Assembly (NCBI GenBank): GCA_035771175.1
Contig: CM069612.1
Location: 27,972,150-28,036,149 of the forward strand
DNA: 64,000 nt
Direction of reading: 5' to 3'
From: Paratinospora sagittata
Taxonomy: Eukaryota > Streptophyta > Magnoliopsida > Ranunculales > Menispermaceae
Shown here: piece after piece, positions 24,880-38,014 of the stretch
How positions within the stretch are numbered: position 1 is the first letter of the stretch
How the letters are laid out: every line of letters begins with the position of its first letter
Position numbers and translations under genes: made by a program
The notes under the pieces: model-generated
Seen by the model: only the letters and a program-made list of their open reading frames with translations
Database searches by the model: none
What the model was told of the DNA's origin: nothing

Positions 24880-27800
24880 TTTTTTTGAGTTTCAAACTCT
24901 TTAAGGACACCTCCTTTCTTATTCAAAGTTGAAGTTAAGCTAAAGGAAGTGAAGATGCTTTTACTTCTTCTTTTTTCTTTTTTTTTTCTTTTTTTAATAT
25001 ATTTATTTTATATGGAGAGTAAGCTCTTGAGTGAAGAGACTAATGGGAATTAATGAAATATATATGGGACAAATTAATTAATTAATGGGATTGGTGAAGA
25101 AAGGAGGGGGATATGAAAATGATTTTTATTTTTTTTGGGGCCATAAGAGTGCAAATAACATCTCTCTATCTTGACCCAATACACTGAACATTATATTTTA
25201 AAATATATTAAAAGGGTCCCATTTCATAGGAATAATTTATTGTCTTTTTCATAGTTATACAGAGATAATCCATTAAATTTCAAGTTCATCCATCATGATC
25301 TTTGGATTTTGGATTGCTACGCCCGTGATTGCCTCCAATTACAACACATTGGATATATCACCAATTCATTCACAAAAAAAAAAAAACTCAAACACTCACA
25401 CACACACACAATATAAATTTTGTATTTTGAAGTTATAACAAATATTATAACATTTGCAATTAACTTCTAAGTAGTTCTTATCTTCATACTACATCTTTTT
25501 TGGAAACCTTCCAAGAAGATTGATTTTGTCAAATATGAATTCTTTAGAAATTTTGATATGAGTATTTCGTAATTGAATAATGTTATATGTATATTAAATA
25601 TCAACGTTATTTTTTAATACTAATACTGAATCTTTTTTAAATATTTGAAAAATATGTATATATTTTAAAAAATTTTATAATATATATATATTTTTAAAAT
25701 ATTTAAAAGAATTAGATGTCAACTATATATAAAACATTTTGCTTTGTAATTAAATTATGTACTCTAATGCCCGTGGTTTAAGATTTCCATGGAATGGAGA
25801 GCCATATATACATTATATAGTTGGATTTCATTCCTTTTAAATCAGTCAATAAAGTCGATGTTAATCTAATATATTTTACTAATATTCTTATATATATTAG
25901 GTTGTGGACTTCAAACAAGTGGGACTTGTTTATTAATTCAAACATATATATATATATATAAACAAATCAACGCAAATTGAACCAAGTTGTACGTACACTA
26001 TAATTGATTAGTTAAATCTTTTTATTTGAACTGATTTAATTAATTAATTCAAGTTTACTCGTGAAACATGCAGATGAGCACAGAATTGTCGCGCGTGCAC
26101 GCTACCAGTAGAATATAATGTTTGATCACTACTATAAGGATCTCAATTTCCAACCATGAACCAAAGTCAATAAATATAAATATTTATATCTATCCATATG
26201 CATGCAGTTTTCAAGATTTCAATCTGAGAACACCACTATAAATTAATTAAGCAAATTAATCAGATAAAAGATGGTAGAATAGAACGTTGCCTTGTTTTGT
26301 TGATCATGCTCCAATTAAGTTAATTAATTTAATCTGTTATTAATATTTTTTTTAAAATTTAATATAAAAAATATTATAATATATATAGAGATAATAATAT
26401 AAATCACGACACGATAACACGACTTGAAACGATACGAAATAAACGGATTTGAGTTTTGCATAAACAGGTATGAGTCAAAATATGTTAAATACAATTAGAC
26501 ACAATTAAATTTCAAGTTAAAATAAGATAGACCTGTTAAATTTAAAATTGACCTATTTAATATATTTATATTTTATATTAAAATTTATATTATGTGTGAA
26601 GACTTTAACTTTATAATATTTTATTTAATCTATATTAATTTAATATTTATATATGATAAATAGGTTAGAATAAACTTGTTTAAGCTTTAAAAGTTATAAA
26701 TATATTAACATGTTTAACTCGTTTATTAAACGTATCAAATTTGAGTTTACATGTAATGACACATTATTCAAACGTGTCGTATTTTAATTTATAATATATT
26801 TTATTATATAAAATTATGACACGATCAATTGTAACCCCTAAATATATATTATATATATATCCATTTTGACTTTTGGTACTACCCATTTGGACTTTGGGTA
26901 GCCACGACATGTGATGTGATATAAATTGCCCATGGACAGCATGGAGTACTTAACAATAACAATTTACCCACTAAAAGATGCAAACCTAATAAGTACATGA
27001 GATTAATTATTAAATTATGAAAGAAAATTCGAATCTTAAGATGAAAGGAAATTGAATCTTAAGTGTACTAAACAGCGATAATGGAATATTTGAGAAGCAT
27101 GCATAATTTCTTAAGAAAAAATTTTATTAAGTTGAGTTGAGTTGTATTTGTAAAATATTTTAAAATATTTTAAATTTTATTTTATTTTTTATTAATTCTT
27201 TGTAGTATTTAAATCCATGCAATCAATGTTTGAAGACTCGAACAAAGAAATTAAAAGATCATGACATTTTTTATTTTATTTTTTTGGTAGATTGTTGAAT
27301 TTATATGAATTAAAACAATAGTAGTCTCCTATCTATCAGATAATATGGTTCATAATGTGCCACATGAATATAGAATATCTCATCCTCATTAGTATCATTA
27401 TTTTAAGAGTAAAACCCCATACTTCTACCTAAAACTTTGTACTATCGTTAATGCATTTAACCTTAGAATAAGAATCCGGTTGGTTTTTCTTTTCTTTTTT
27501 TGTTCTAACCTATTTGTAAACAAATAAAAATAAAAATAAAACATATAATTAGTAATATTTAGATACATCTTCCTGGATATATTTAGAATTTATATAGCTT
27601 ACCTTGTAATTGTTATTTATAGAAAAAATTAAATAAATATCTCTATTATTAATAAAGTTAATTACCTTTTTTTGTTCACTCTACTCCCAATACTCTTAAT
27701 TTAATTTGATTTGTTTTCTATTTTAAATCCATTCAAGTCTCAATCCATCTCCATTTCTCAATTCTAATACTCTCGAGATAATTCGATAAAGTTTAAGTAA

Positions 27801-28080
27801 TAGTGATACGTGACTTAAATGTATATTTTAAATATTATTTTAACATTTTCATTCATTAAATCTATGTTTTTCTCTCAATCTATCTATCTATGTCGAGCTT
27901 TCTAAAAACATAAGTTGATATTATTGACTATTTTGCTTCGTTTGTTGCAAAAGGGCATAAAGGGTTACAAACCCAAGAACTGGAACCGCTACATAAAATT
28001 ATTTAATTGCATCCCCCAAGGCCCTAACTAAGGAATATATACTGAAAAAAATACAATTAGAAAGGAAAAAAGCTGACTAA
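24880..28080. other. Long AT-rich intergenic region
   Basis: No gene found. It contains TA and CA microsatellites (25396-25410, 25675-25695, 25941-25960) and the repeat described at 26400-26860. The rest is unstructured AT-rich sequence. Confidence 0.5.
26400..26860. repeat. Dispersed repeat with ACACG / CGTGTCGT phrases
   Basis: It opens with CACGACACGATAACACGA and closes with CGTGTCGTATTTTAAT and ACACGATCAATTGTAACCC. This sort of 'cacgacacgataacacg' sequence is very common between plant genes. Ends and target duplications were not resolved; the class is unknown. Confidence 0.4.
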
Positions 28081-28117
28081 GATAAAAATAGATTTGAAAA
28101 AACTTGACAGATTTCCA

Positions 28118-28374
28118 ATGCCATCCTTGAACATGAAGCAAGCAATTTGCTCAGCAGATTTAATTCAAAGGCAGCCACTGTGTTATAGTGTCAGAACTTT
28201 GGCAAAAGTAATCAATCCTGTTGCAGAAAAGAAACTGCAGGGTAAGTTGTTAAGTTGTTTTCATGGTCTTTATCATAAGTCAATCGTTTTACAGATGGCG
28301 AGCCTTGGTCAAGCCTCTTGGGCAAGCCATGGAACTATCAAGGAGACATATATCACCAAAAGTCAAGTCTTTAG
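28118..28374 (+). CDS. Candidate two-exon small protein, unknown function
   Basis: I do not recognise the family. Exon 1 runs 28118-28241 from ATG, and exon 2 runs 28295-28374 to TAG. The 53-base intron has a good donor (G|GTAAGT) and acceptor (TTTTACAG). Joined in phase 1 they give a 67-residue protein. Exon 1 contributes a basic segment including SADLIQRQPLCYS and RTLAKVINP. Exon 2 reads EPWSSLLGKPWNYQGDIYHQ, rich in W, P, Y and H, which looks like selected coding sequence rather than chance. An in-frame second Met lies five codons in. The intron is short for a plant but feasible. An A run at 28440-28456 follows in the 3' region. Confidence 0.42.
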
Positions 28375-29057
28375 GAGGGTCTCACTTGGCCACTGACTTA
28401 TTTTAATGGGCATTCTGAATTTTATGACAAAACATATAGAAAAAAAAAAAAAAAAAGATTTTTATTTCAATGGAATTCCTACCTACTTTGCTTAATTGGG
28501 TCTTTAATTATTTAGAAAAGTATCTTAACATTTCAAGGAATCTGATGCAAGGATTTTGTTCTAAAGTACAAATGAGAATAATATCTGATGATGAATTAGC
28601 TTTTCAGACAAGAATATGAGTGTTCATATGTATATAACTCTGCAATATCTTTTGGATTGTTAATAACCAAATGGGCACAAAGTAGCCATAAATTGGTAGG
28701 AGAACACAAGAAGAAAGTTGATTGAGTTGGGACTTTGATGTAGTGGTTTTTATGATCACTTGACTAATCCACTAATTGCAGAAAAGGTTAAGAGAGTTCA
28801 ACTAAGTTGCAAAGGTATTTCTACCATTGAACTTGGAGTCTAATAATAAACTCAATCACTTGTTTACATATTCCTACACACAATTATGATATTAGATTAC
28901 TTTGATTTCAGCTTGGAAATTAAAGAACTAGGTTTTGCCTTATCATTTTAGGAATTTTTGAGGGTTAAGAAACATCCATGAAATTTGGAATGTGAAAAAG
29001 AAAGGACAAGATTTTCAAATAATAAGAACAATTGATTAATTTGTAAAAGATGTTATT

Positions 29058-29310
29058 CTAGGTCAGTTGGTTGATGAACTAAGTATAAGTAAGATTGAAA
29101 TTCAGGTCTCGAATTCGAGTTTGAACGTGCTCTTATTTATCCGTTTCTTTTAAGAAGGCCAGCCCAAAACGTCTTTGTCATGTCTAAGTCCAAAAAAATT
29201 AGTCTCGCATAAAAAAAAGAAGAACACTTTCTGAATGCCGAAAAGTCGATATCAACAAAATAAATAGAAAGATGTTCTGCTTTTTGTATCCATGAAACAA
29301 ATAAAAATCT
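29058..29310 (+). mobile_element. SINE-like element with tRNA-type boxes
   Basis: The head has an A-box-like TAGGTCAGTTGG (29059) and a B-box-like GGTCTCGAATTCGAGT (29114). The body from 29135 (TTTCTTTTAAGAAGGCCA...AAAACGTC) is shared in the same orientation with 51935-52085, which shows that it is a mobile family. The 3' end is A-rich. Target duplications were not identified. Confidence 0.5.
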
Positions 29311-29619
29311 AAGGAAGTTCTCCATGCCATTTTTTTCTAATTTCAACAAATCAATCCAATCCAACCCAACTATACCTCATGATATTTATAAACTTCAATA
29401 CTTATTTTATAAGATAATATTATTGTGTTATAATTAAAATAAAGCACCTAAAATTTATTTCTTTTTTAATATCAATTATTACTTTGTATTGATGTTTTTA
29501 TTACTTAAAACTAAATTAAAAAATTTATCATAACCTTTCTTAATAATAAAATACATTATTAATGAAGTTTGTCCAACTTCTTTACTCTTATATTCTTTTA
29601 GTTAATTTGTTTTAAAATT

Positions 29620-30215
29620 ATTATAATACCTAAAGCCAACCCCAATATGACCAACCCAAACTATTTTGAACTTAATTGAGTTGGGGTTTAAGGAACATTT
29701 TGAATTGAGTTGGGTGGGGAAATGCCTAACCCGTTACAGCCTTGTAAAACACCTCTGGTTGTTTGGTTTTTCTTGGATTGGGCCAGAATTCATATATGGA
29801 AATAAGGCCTCCAAGGTTCCAATCCAAACTCTTACTTCTTGAATACCAACCCAAGATTTTGTAAATTAACCCAAGGTCATTCAGAATATTAAATATTTTT
29901 ATTAGAGTCATATATTGTTATTAAATTACATAAAACTTTATAAATAAAATAATATTAATCAAAAGATTATTTAAAATTATATTTATATTTATATTTGACT
30001 TACAAATTTTAGACATATTCATATTTGACTTGAAAATTAGCTTAAAAAATAAGAATTTAAAATTAATACATTAAAGTAAACCAACCCGAAATTATTGAGT
30101 TAAATTAGGTTTAGGGGTCTTATTGGATTAGGTTGATTTAAGATTTTTACAACCTGACTTAATTGAATTGAGTTGGTATTTAACCTCAACCCGACCGAAC
30201 TCAACGGGCGCCTAA
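29620..30215. repeat. AACCC/GGGTT-rich dispersed repeat
   Basis: Stretches such as CCAACCC, TTGAGTTGGG and CTCAACCCGACCGAACTCAAC at both ends resemble the interior of the better-defined hAT-like element at 58176-58889. Termini and target duplications were not found here. Confidence 0.3.
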
Positions 30216-30803
30216 CTTATATTCTTATAGGTAACTCCTGTTATTCACTAATTAAAATAAATCAAAATATTAGCTTGTAAAAATTTGTATAATAATTATA
30301 TATTTCTTATCTCTTCACAACAAATAGAGAATAAAATTGAACAAAGAATAAAGAGTTATAAGTTGGCAGTCCAAATTTAAAAAACACATGAATTTCATAA
30401 AAATAAAAAAATAAAAATAAATTGTTGAAAATTAAAGATTAGGTAAATATTATATTTCTGTTTTACTCTTCTAATGATATTGAAATAATTTTTTTAATAA
30501 TAGAGATAATTATAACAAACTCTCAAGTAACAAAAAAAACTAAATAAATAAACTCCACTATAAGTATAGAATATATCCATAGTGTGGCATAGATACACAT
30601 ATATATTTGACTTAACCGGCTTTTAAAGACTAAAAGGTTCACGTTTTCGACGGCTAAGAATGCTTAGAGATCAGTAGCAGAATGTCCCCGTGTCTCTGTA
30701 TCTGATCATATCTTCCTTAGCTCCGAGGCCTCCTAATCTTGCAACATTTTATCTTGTGGAAGAGTAGCAGTAGCAGCAGCAAAATCAGTGGAGAAGCCAA
30801 GAA

Positions 30804-33470
30804 ATGGCAGCCATGGTTGCGCTTCAAAGCAGCTTCACTTCTCTTCCCCTCTCGTCCAATTCCTTCTTGGGCCAACGTTTCTCACCCTCACTCTGCCCTG
30901 TCCCAGTATGCGCTCTTTCTGCTTTATGGGTTTTTATTTTTTATTTTTATTAATATCTGCATTATCTGTTCTTTAATCCCTTACTATCTTCTCGAATTTC
31001 ATGGATTTTGAGGTTTTATAGCACAATAACTGTGAATTTCTTTTTTTTTTTTTTTAATAACTGAAAATTATTCTTTTAAATCAGAATGGACTTGCTGGGT
31101 CTTTCTTTCTTTCTTCATCTGAATTTTGTGCTTGAAAAAATTTAAGTTTGTTGAAAATTCATATGGGTCTTGTGTTAATTGAGCTACAAGTCTTTTTAAT
31201 TGGTAAATGGGGCAAAAAACCCAGTGGGAGAAACAGCTAAAACTATGTGATTATCCAACATAAAAGGGCATCAACCTTTGAGTAGTCTTCTTTTCATTGT
31301 CTCTAAAACCCCTTTTATTTCCACCATAAAAATTCCCTGTCTCAGGATTTCTTATGGAAGCTGGAACATTTTTTAGGGATTGGCATTCTTATTATGTGAT
31401 TTTTGCATTCAAACTGTTTGGCTACTTCTCCTATGTTGTTTGACATGTGGACAGCAAATTGAGTTGGTTTCCTGGTGTTAAGTGCACTTTAGGCACAGTT
31501 ATATGAAGTCAATTATCTTCTTAGGAGAAAGCTTACGTTGTTTGATTGATGCTACTGTTTAGGTGTTAATAAGGAAAGGGCAACTTGTGGGGATTTCTTT
31601 TAGGCATTGTGTCCCCTTATTCGAGCAATTTATAAGAAATTGGGAATCCAGATGATTCAGTGATTGGTTTGTCAAGGCATGCGAATTATGACGTGTGTTT
31701 TTCCCTTTTGCGGTGCAAGATTCATTTTTGAACTTCGGCTCTGCTGCAACTTGATCAAGTTTTCTCCACCTTCACCCATCGTCTAAAAGTGATAAATTTT
31801 CTCTTTTTCTTGTTAATGAAGATAGGTTTATCTTCATCCTTATAATCTGAAATTTGTTTCCTAATTTTTGAGTTTTGTGTAGCATTACAATGTCATTGTA
31901 ATATGTGGCTCAGATGCCTATTTTAGCAGAAAAATGGTGTCAATTGAGCTTGCTGGTGGATTTAAAATGCCCTCTGTGGTTATTTAGAACCATAATTTAG
32001 TCCACCTAAACAATGGAAAGAGATAAAAGGGAACTATGATTTGTATCAAAGGAACTAAATCAGTGCATATTCTCCGTTTTCCAGTCTTATCAGAAAATCC
32101 CTTCTAACACAACTCATATGTTTGATATGTGCAGGCCAAGTCTGTGAAAAAGCCATGCCTTATTGTAATGAGGGTTAGTATATCTGATATGATATCATAC
32201 TTTTCTTTTTCCCCAATTCCTTTGAAATCTTTATAATGAAAGAAATGGGAAGACTGAAGAAACAAGAAAAACAGAGAACAAGCTGTGCTTTCCCTATCTA
32301 GTGTAGTAGTTAAATTCTAGTTAGTAGTAACTGGCTGATAGCCAAGTTCCTATCTGAAATGACAAATGAATTGAGGGTACTGAACACCACCAATTGATTG
32401 TGGAGTTAGTTGCCTCATTCTGGATTTTAAAATTTTTAATGATCCAGATTGTCAGAAGCATCTTTCAATAATTTAATTTATAATCCATCTTAATTGTGAG
32501 CATACTGGATCATATAGCATTTACTTTTAGTGTGTTTTCTTACTTGGTGTAGCTTAAGCAATGGGAGCGCAAGGAATGCAAGCCTAACAGCCTCCCTGTG
32601 CTACAGAAAATGCATGTGAAAGTTGGGGACACAGTGAAAGTTATCTCTGGGCACCATAAGGGAAAAATTGGAGAGATTACTAGGTTATTCAAGCATAATA
32701 GCTCTGTAATTGTCAAGGACATAAACTTGAAAACAAAGCACATGAAGGGTAAAGAAAAAGATGAGCCAGGGCAGATTATTAAGGTTAGCCGCATGCTTCC
32801 ATGTCTTCATAATTTGCGCATTTCTAAATTCTAATATGCACTATGTTGCAAACCACTTGCCTAAAAGTTTTAGCTGATAAGTAGAGGTCCAATTATGTAT
32901 ATCAAGCGAATAAACATAGACATTGACACTCCCCCTCTTGTGTATGATGCCATGTGGATTAGATTTATAATAGGGAGGAAAGACATGATTGATAAATGAG
33001 ATAAACAAGCAAATATGTTTGTGGGGAGGTTTGAACACGAGACCTCCAAAATAAAATTGCTCTAATAACATGTTAGAAAACTGAACCTAAAAACTGTAGC
33101 TGTTAGGTTGGGGCCTAAACTATGTATGTCAAGTGAATAAACATAGGCATTGACTCTAGCAAGCTTTTGAATTGAGAAATCGAAGAATTTCTAGTTTCTT
33201 GACTCTACTATCATAGAAATACTGTTGGTGGTTTAATCACAAGTTTGCATTTTGAAATTGGTTTTGCAGATTGAAGCGCCTATTCATAGCTCAAATGTGA
33301 TGCTATACTCTAAAGACCAGAATGTAGCAAGCAGAGTGGGTAATAAGATCCTCGAGGATGGAACACGAGTCCGTTACCTCATGAAAACTGGGGAAATTAT
33401 AGACAGCAAAGAGAAATGGGAGAGAACGATCAAAGAGAAAAAAGTGGAAAAAGAGAAATCTGAGGCCTAG
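30804..33470 (+). CDS. RPL24: 50S ribosomal protein L24, chloroplast
   Basis: Nuclear gene for plastid ribosomal protein uL24, an early-assembly protein of the 50S subunit. Four exons, all joined in phase 0: 30804-30905, 32135-32173, 32553-32783 and 33270-33470, total 190 residues. Exon 1 encodes a Ser/Leu-rich, acid-poor stretch ([18 protein letters not shown]) fitting a chloroplast transit peptide. Exon 3 holds the KOW motif: [20 protein letters not shown], then [17 protein letters not shown]. Exon 4 contains [13 protein letters not shown] and a Lys/Glu-rich tail. The first ATG of the context GAAATGGCAGCCATGG is used; a second in-frame ATG is three codons on. Introns are 1.2, 0.38 and 0.49 kb; the last carries a repeat. 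Arabidopsis SVR8 (At5g54600) is the likely orthologue. Confidence 0.95.
32859..33157. repeat. Repeat in RPL24 intron 3 with flanking direct copies
   Basis: Two diverged direct copies of about 70 bp (32859-32930 and 33085-33157, both with CTAAA...GTAGCT...TATGTAT.TCAAG.GAATAAACATAG) flank a segment with CACTCCCCCTCTTG and GAGACCTCC. The layout resembles a repeat seen often in plant introns, possibly LTR-derived. It lies wholly within the intron. Confidence 0.45.
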
Positions 33471-35980
33471 GACCTTGTTCCAATTGTTTTTGTACATGTA
33501 GTTACTAGAATACTTTTTCATCCTCTCTTCCTGTTTTCCCTCCTTTTCTTTTGGTTTATTAGGTCATTTTTTTTCTGTGTCAGTGAAGATAGTTTTTTCT
33601 TCCTTGAGTGGATTCTTTATATAGATTCTTTGCTAATCATGTTCAACAAATTCACTTTCATGGCTTGGATCATCTCATATGAACAAATAATTCAAAAGCT
33701 TAACCATCAAATCCTCAAATACATTTCTTTTTTTCTCTTCTTGAATTACCGCTTTACGTAAATATTGTTATGTAGGCGCTGCAAGACACATCAAGATCTT
33801 TTATTTTGCAGTATGGAGGCTCTAATTTATATATGATCTTGTTATAATCTTTGGTTCTGATGGCAAGATTTGCATCTCTGGTGTTGTCAAAGCTTGAATA
33901 TGAGGTTGGGCTACTCGATTCCATTGAAAATTTGCTGAAAGAAAAAGGTTATCTTTTCTGAATCTTTCTTCCAAAAGCCAAAGTCATGAAAAACATATAC
34001 TGCAATTTTGGATTTCATGTTTAGCGTTGGAAGTGCTCCCTCAGTATTATGCGAACTTGTAGTGGTTCATTTTGTTCTCTTGGATGCAGAACCATAACAA
34101 AATAAACTCAAAAACCAGATCTTTTAGTTTTATTTTTACCACCACCATAAGTTAGGAAATTATGTCTGCTTAACTATTTTAAAATCAAAATAACACTTTT
34201 TGTTACTTTTGATTCTTAAGACCCAAAATTCACAGGAGCAAGAACATGGAAGACAATATCACAACTGGGGATAGCTGCATTGAATATTTTTGGATCATTC
34301 AACTCTCATATATTGAATTTCTTATTAAATTTTGAACCAAGCTTGGGCGGTCATAGGCCCCAAGAAGCTGATTTGGGGACTGTTCATGTATTTATGAGGC
34401 AAATGTACTTGGGACCTTCTGAAACTTTTCGTGAGAAGCAGCAACATTGATGAATTCACTGCAACCCTTCTTTTCCGAGGTGCGATTCTTTGATCTCTAG
34501 CATCACACGTCGAGGCGTGATTGATGGCCCGCCTAATATTCAAGATAGAATAGCATTAAATTTAAAATAGAACAGGAAATTAGTAGGGACAAAAATACTA
34601 AGTGAGACAAGGATGTATGAGACAACCACCTCTGCTTACACAAACCAATACGACACCCAATTCTCCTTGATTTTCCTTCATTTTTTGGACTGTCTTTTCT
34701 CTTAATAAACACAAGTCGCTCATCAGGACCACATGCCCCTTTGGTACTTAGCAATACAGAACATGACTATTAATATTTCTGCTTTGCAACTGCAGCATTG
34801 CAGGGTGAGGAGTACACCACAAGACACAGATTTGAATGAAGGGCATTTCCAGGAAGAATGCTGGTTTTGGCATATTAGTATTTAGGTCTAAAGATTTGAA
34901 CATAACATAGATTTCAAACATTTAAACATCAAGAACACACTATGGAAAAATCATTAAGTCCAGGGGAACTTAATGATCAACTTCTTATAAGGGGCAACAA
35001 GAAGACTTGACTCTCCGTTGATAGCCACAATACCTGTTGAGTTTGTTACCAGTTTGTGAAAAGATTGAGAGCAATTGGATTTCTAGTTTCTAAGATTTTT
35101 TTTTTTTTTTTTTCTGGAATGGTAGTTTCTAAGATGTTGAAGTTTCATATGAGACAATGCCTTTCTTGTATTTTTTTATTTTTCTACTAGAATATAACCT
35201 ATGTTCAACCTTTTGAGATCGATATATATGATTATTGTCGAAGGAGTTCAGAATCAAAATGTGAAGAGTCTACCCAAGTTCTATAGTTTCTGCACGCAAG
35301 CAAGAGATGAGCATCTTTAGAATTCTTCAATGTGATACTACATGAAGCACCTAGTCATGTTAAATTAGAGGAGTAGGGCGGGCAAGTGCCTTTTTTTCAC
35401 CAATGCCCGGTGCATGAAGCTCCCACCTATGCGAGGTCCAGGGAGGGGTCAGACCACTTTTTTAAGGCTCCTCTTACCATCTTGGAAAGAATCAAGATCC
35501 ATCAAGATGTATAAGAAAACAAGAATGCGACTATTGTGTGGTGTTTTCATCCTCTAGAATTGTTATCGACTTATCTCTCTAGAGAACCATTAGGTAAAAT
35601 TATGAACAGCTTACCAAGAGGAGAAACATTTTAACGACTCTTCAGCTGCCTTTGAGATATGTAGATTCCCAACTGTCAAGAATAAGAAGTGTTGACAAAT
35701 TTGGCTGCAATATAAAATGTCAAACCGCATAAATAGATTACCGAATGAATCATAGAGAACCTTGAGCTAATATTATGGACATGCTTGAAGACATATATGC
35801 CATCCTCCTAAAGTAGAATTTTATCTCATGTATTAAGATGATAGAAGGATCAATATCCTACAAAAAGATGTGGGAAGTTGTAACTAAACACATCATCAAT
35901 CCATACAGGGGCACAGAAAAGAAAAACAAATTTCCACAAATCTAAAAAAAAGAAAGAAAAGAAAAGAGGTTTTTCTTCTC
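33471..35980. other. Intergenic between convergent RPL24 and C2H2 genes
   Basis: No gene supported. It contains the SINE fragment at 35377-35478 and T runs at 35096-35114. Short open frames near 34325-34754 look like chance. Confidence 0.5.
35377..35478 (-). mobile_element. Au-type SINE fragment (3' part)
   Basis: On the minus strand it reads GTCTGACCCCTCCCTGGACC, GCATAGGTGGGAGCTTCATG, then CACCGGGCATTG and an A run, which closely matches the well-known 3' part of the plant Au SINE. The tRNA-like head with A and B boxes is missing, so the copy is 5' truncated. Confidence 0.6.
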
Positions 35981-38014
35981 TCAGGGTTTACAGATTACCA
36001 CAAAGCAAGGAAGAAGAGCTCTTGGGTTGAGTAAATAAAGTTCCTCAATATTTGAATAAAGACCAACTTTCCCAGCTAGTGAATCGAAACCAGATTGACC
36101 AGCAAGTTCTTGAATATTCTCAAGAGGTCTATGGACCCTTCCAGCAATCACTCTACACACTATCAAAGCTTTCTTTACGGATGGATCCTCTTCAGTTTGT
36201 TCTATAGACTCGAAGGCTCTTCCACTGGTTGAAGTCGTGAAAACACCCAAACCGCCATTAAGTAACTTCTTGGAAGAGAACCCATGTCTTATAATTCTAC
36301 ATACATTGCATTTTTCTGATAAACAGAGATTGGAGGAGCCGTTCATGCCAAGCGAGCACGCCACAGTTGTTCCATGGAACCTCAATAGTTCATTTCCATC
36401 AGCCAGACATCGCGGGTGTTTCTTGGGAAGTTTGCTCGCTTTGATCTTAACCATCTCCCTATATTCCTCAAACCGAGCGAGTGTTTTTTGCATATTGTGG
36501 ACCTTCAAAACCCTCTCAATTCGCCAACCATTGCTATCAGATTTCGACCAGCTTGTTCGGCAAATTATCTCAACGATTTTGCGAGATGAGTCTCCTTCAA
36601 CAAGTTCAGTAACTGCCCAAATCAGAGAGTACCATGTGAGTCTTTACCGACATGCTGTAACAAAGCTATAAAAGAAATGAGAAAGCATGTTTAAATTAAG
36701 AAATTTGGTGAATCAAAGCAATTCTTCAATTCCGTGGATATATGGAATAAATACTAACTGTCAAGAATTTACATAATTTAACTGTGGATAAAGCTGGACT
36801 AAAGTGATTATAACATCTAATCTTTAATTCTTAGGAAACTTTTACTTTGATGAATGTTAGAACTTGTAGATGGAGCTGTAACAAAGTGAGGAAAACTAGA
36901 AATATGATGTAAATAACTAAAATTAAAATCAATCGAGAACAACCCCTTTTAAGAGCTGAACTGCATTGAAATAAAAAGAAGTTCCCCCAATAGACACACT
37001 TTGAATGCTTAAAATTATTAATCTAAATGCAACACCAAAAAGACTCTTGAAAAAAACTAGAGGTCCCAAGAAAAATTCAACCAAAACAAGTGAGAGAAAA
37101 ATTCATAATTATACTTCAAATGAATTTGTAAAACCAATGCAATTTCACAAAACAAAAAAATAAATAAATCTTCAAACGGAGAAAAAAGGAACACTCAAAA
37201 TTGGTGTATATGAGAAGATATATGCCTAAAAAAAACAACAAAATCATGAACAAAACCATTATCATTAAAAAAATAAAAAAGACTCAACACCTGCATGCTT
37301 GGAGAGATGATGAGCTTCAACAGCTTCCCACTTCCCAAATTGCTCTCCACACTTATGGCAACTCACGGTAGCTGACCCATTTGAATCAACACCATGAAAG
37401 GCCTTAGGGTTTGGAAAAAGCCCTCTATCACCAAAAGTTGCAGAACCTCCAAATCCAGAGCCTTCTCTATCAGAAAGCAAGCTTGGAGACTTTCTTGGTG
37501 GTGTAGCTGAGCTCCTAGAAGATGGATTATAAAACTGCATAAAATGGTGGCCTCCAGGACCAGGAGTCCCGGGCCTAAGTGTTCCCACAAAGGTTGAACC
37601 ACCACCACCATCAACAGCACCAGAACCACCTTCATGATACCCTCCAAAACCAGTAATCTTAAGCTCACACCTGGAATTACTAAGAACTACTTCATGGGTT
37701 ATTGGGTTTATCAGTTCACTGCTCCCAATAGATCTTGGGCTACATATTGGAGCTTTTTCTGAGTGCCTTTTGCTTCCATGAATGACATCTTTGAGGTTTG
37801 ATATTGACCTTGAACAACCAGACCTACCTGTTCTTTTAGTCAAGATTGTGCTCAAATGGTTCCTGGCCTTTGGATCATAAACATCTGATGGCTCTGATTT
37901 ACAATACAAGGATCTCTTTAGAGACATCCAAACTGTTGGCATCTTCTTCTTCTCCTCCTCTTCTACTTCAATGTTCCATACTTCTTCTCTGAAACTTCTT
38001 TCTGTTTTTAACAT
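35981..38014 (-). CDS. C2H2 zinc-finger protein of the At5g54630/At1g75710 type
   Basis: Two exons, 37291-38014 and 35981-36612, join in phase 1 (GCAG|GTGTTG donor, TTGGGCAG acceptor). The protein is 451 residues from ATG 38014, or 427 from the in-frame ATG 37942 (MPTVWMSLKRSLYCKSEPSD), which matches the usual start of the family and is my preferred choice. A glycine/proline-rich middle precedes one zinc finger at the end of exon 1, CHKCGEQF...HHLSKH (C-X2-C-X12-H-X4-H). Exon 2 starts with a conserved block around LVEGDSSRKIVEIICRTSW and continues with a C-terminal domain (FHGTTVACSLG, CNVCRIIRHGF) resembling the ADP-ribosyltransferase/PARP-like fold reported for these proteins. The function is not known. 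The leader region has a (GAA)n tract at 38457-38476. Confidence 0.88.

Larger units (their letters stand above)
28457..30640. other. AT-rich intergenic DNA with repeats
   Basis: Apart from the SINE-like and AACCC-rich repeats listed separately, no gene is visible before the RPL24 leader. Confidence 0.5.
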
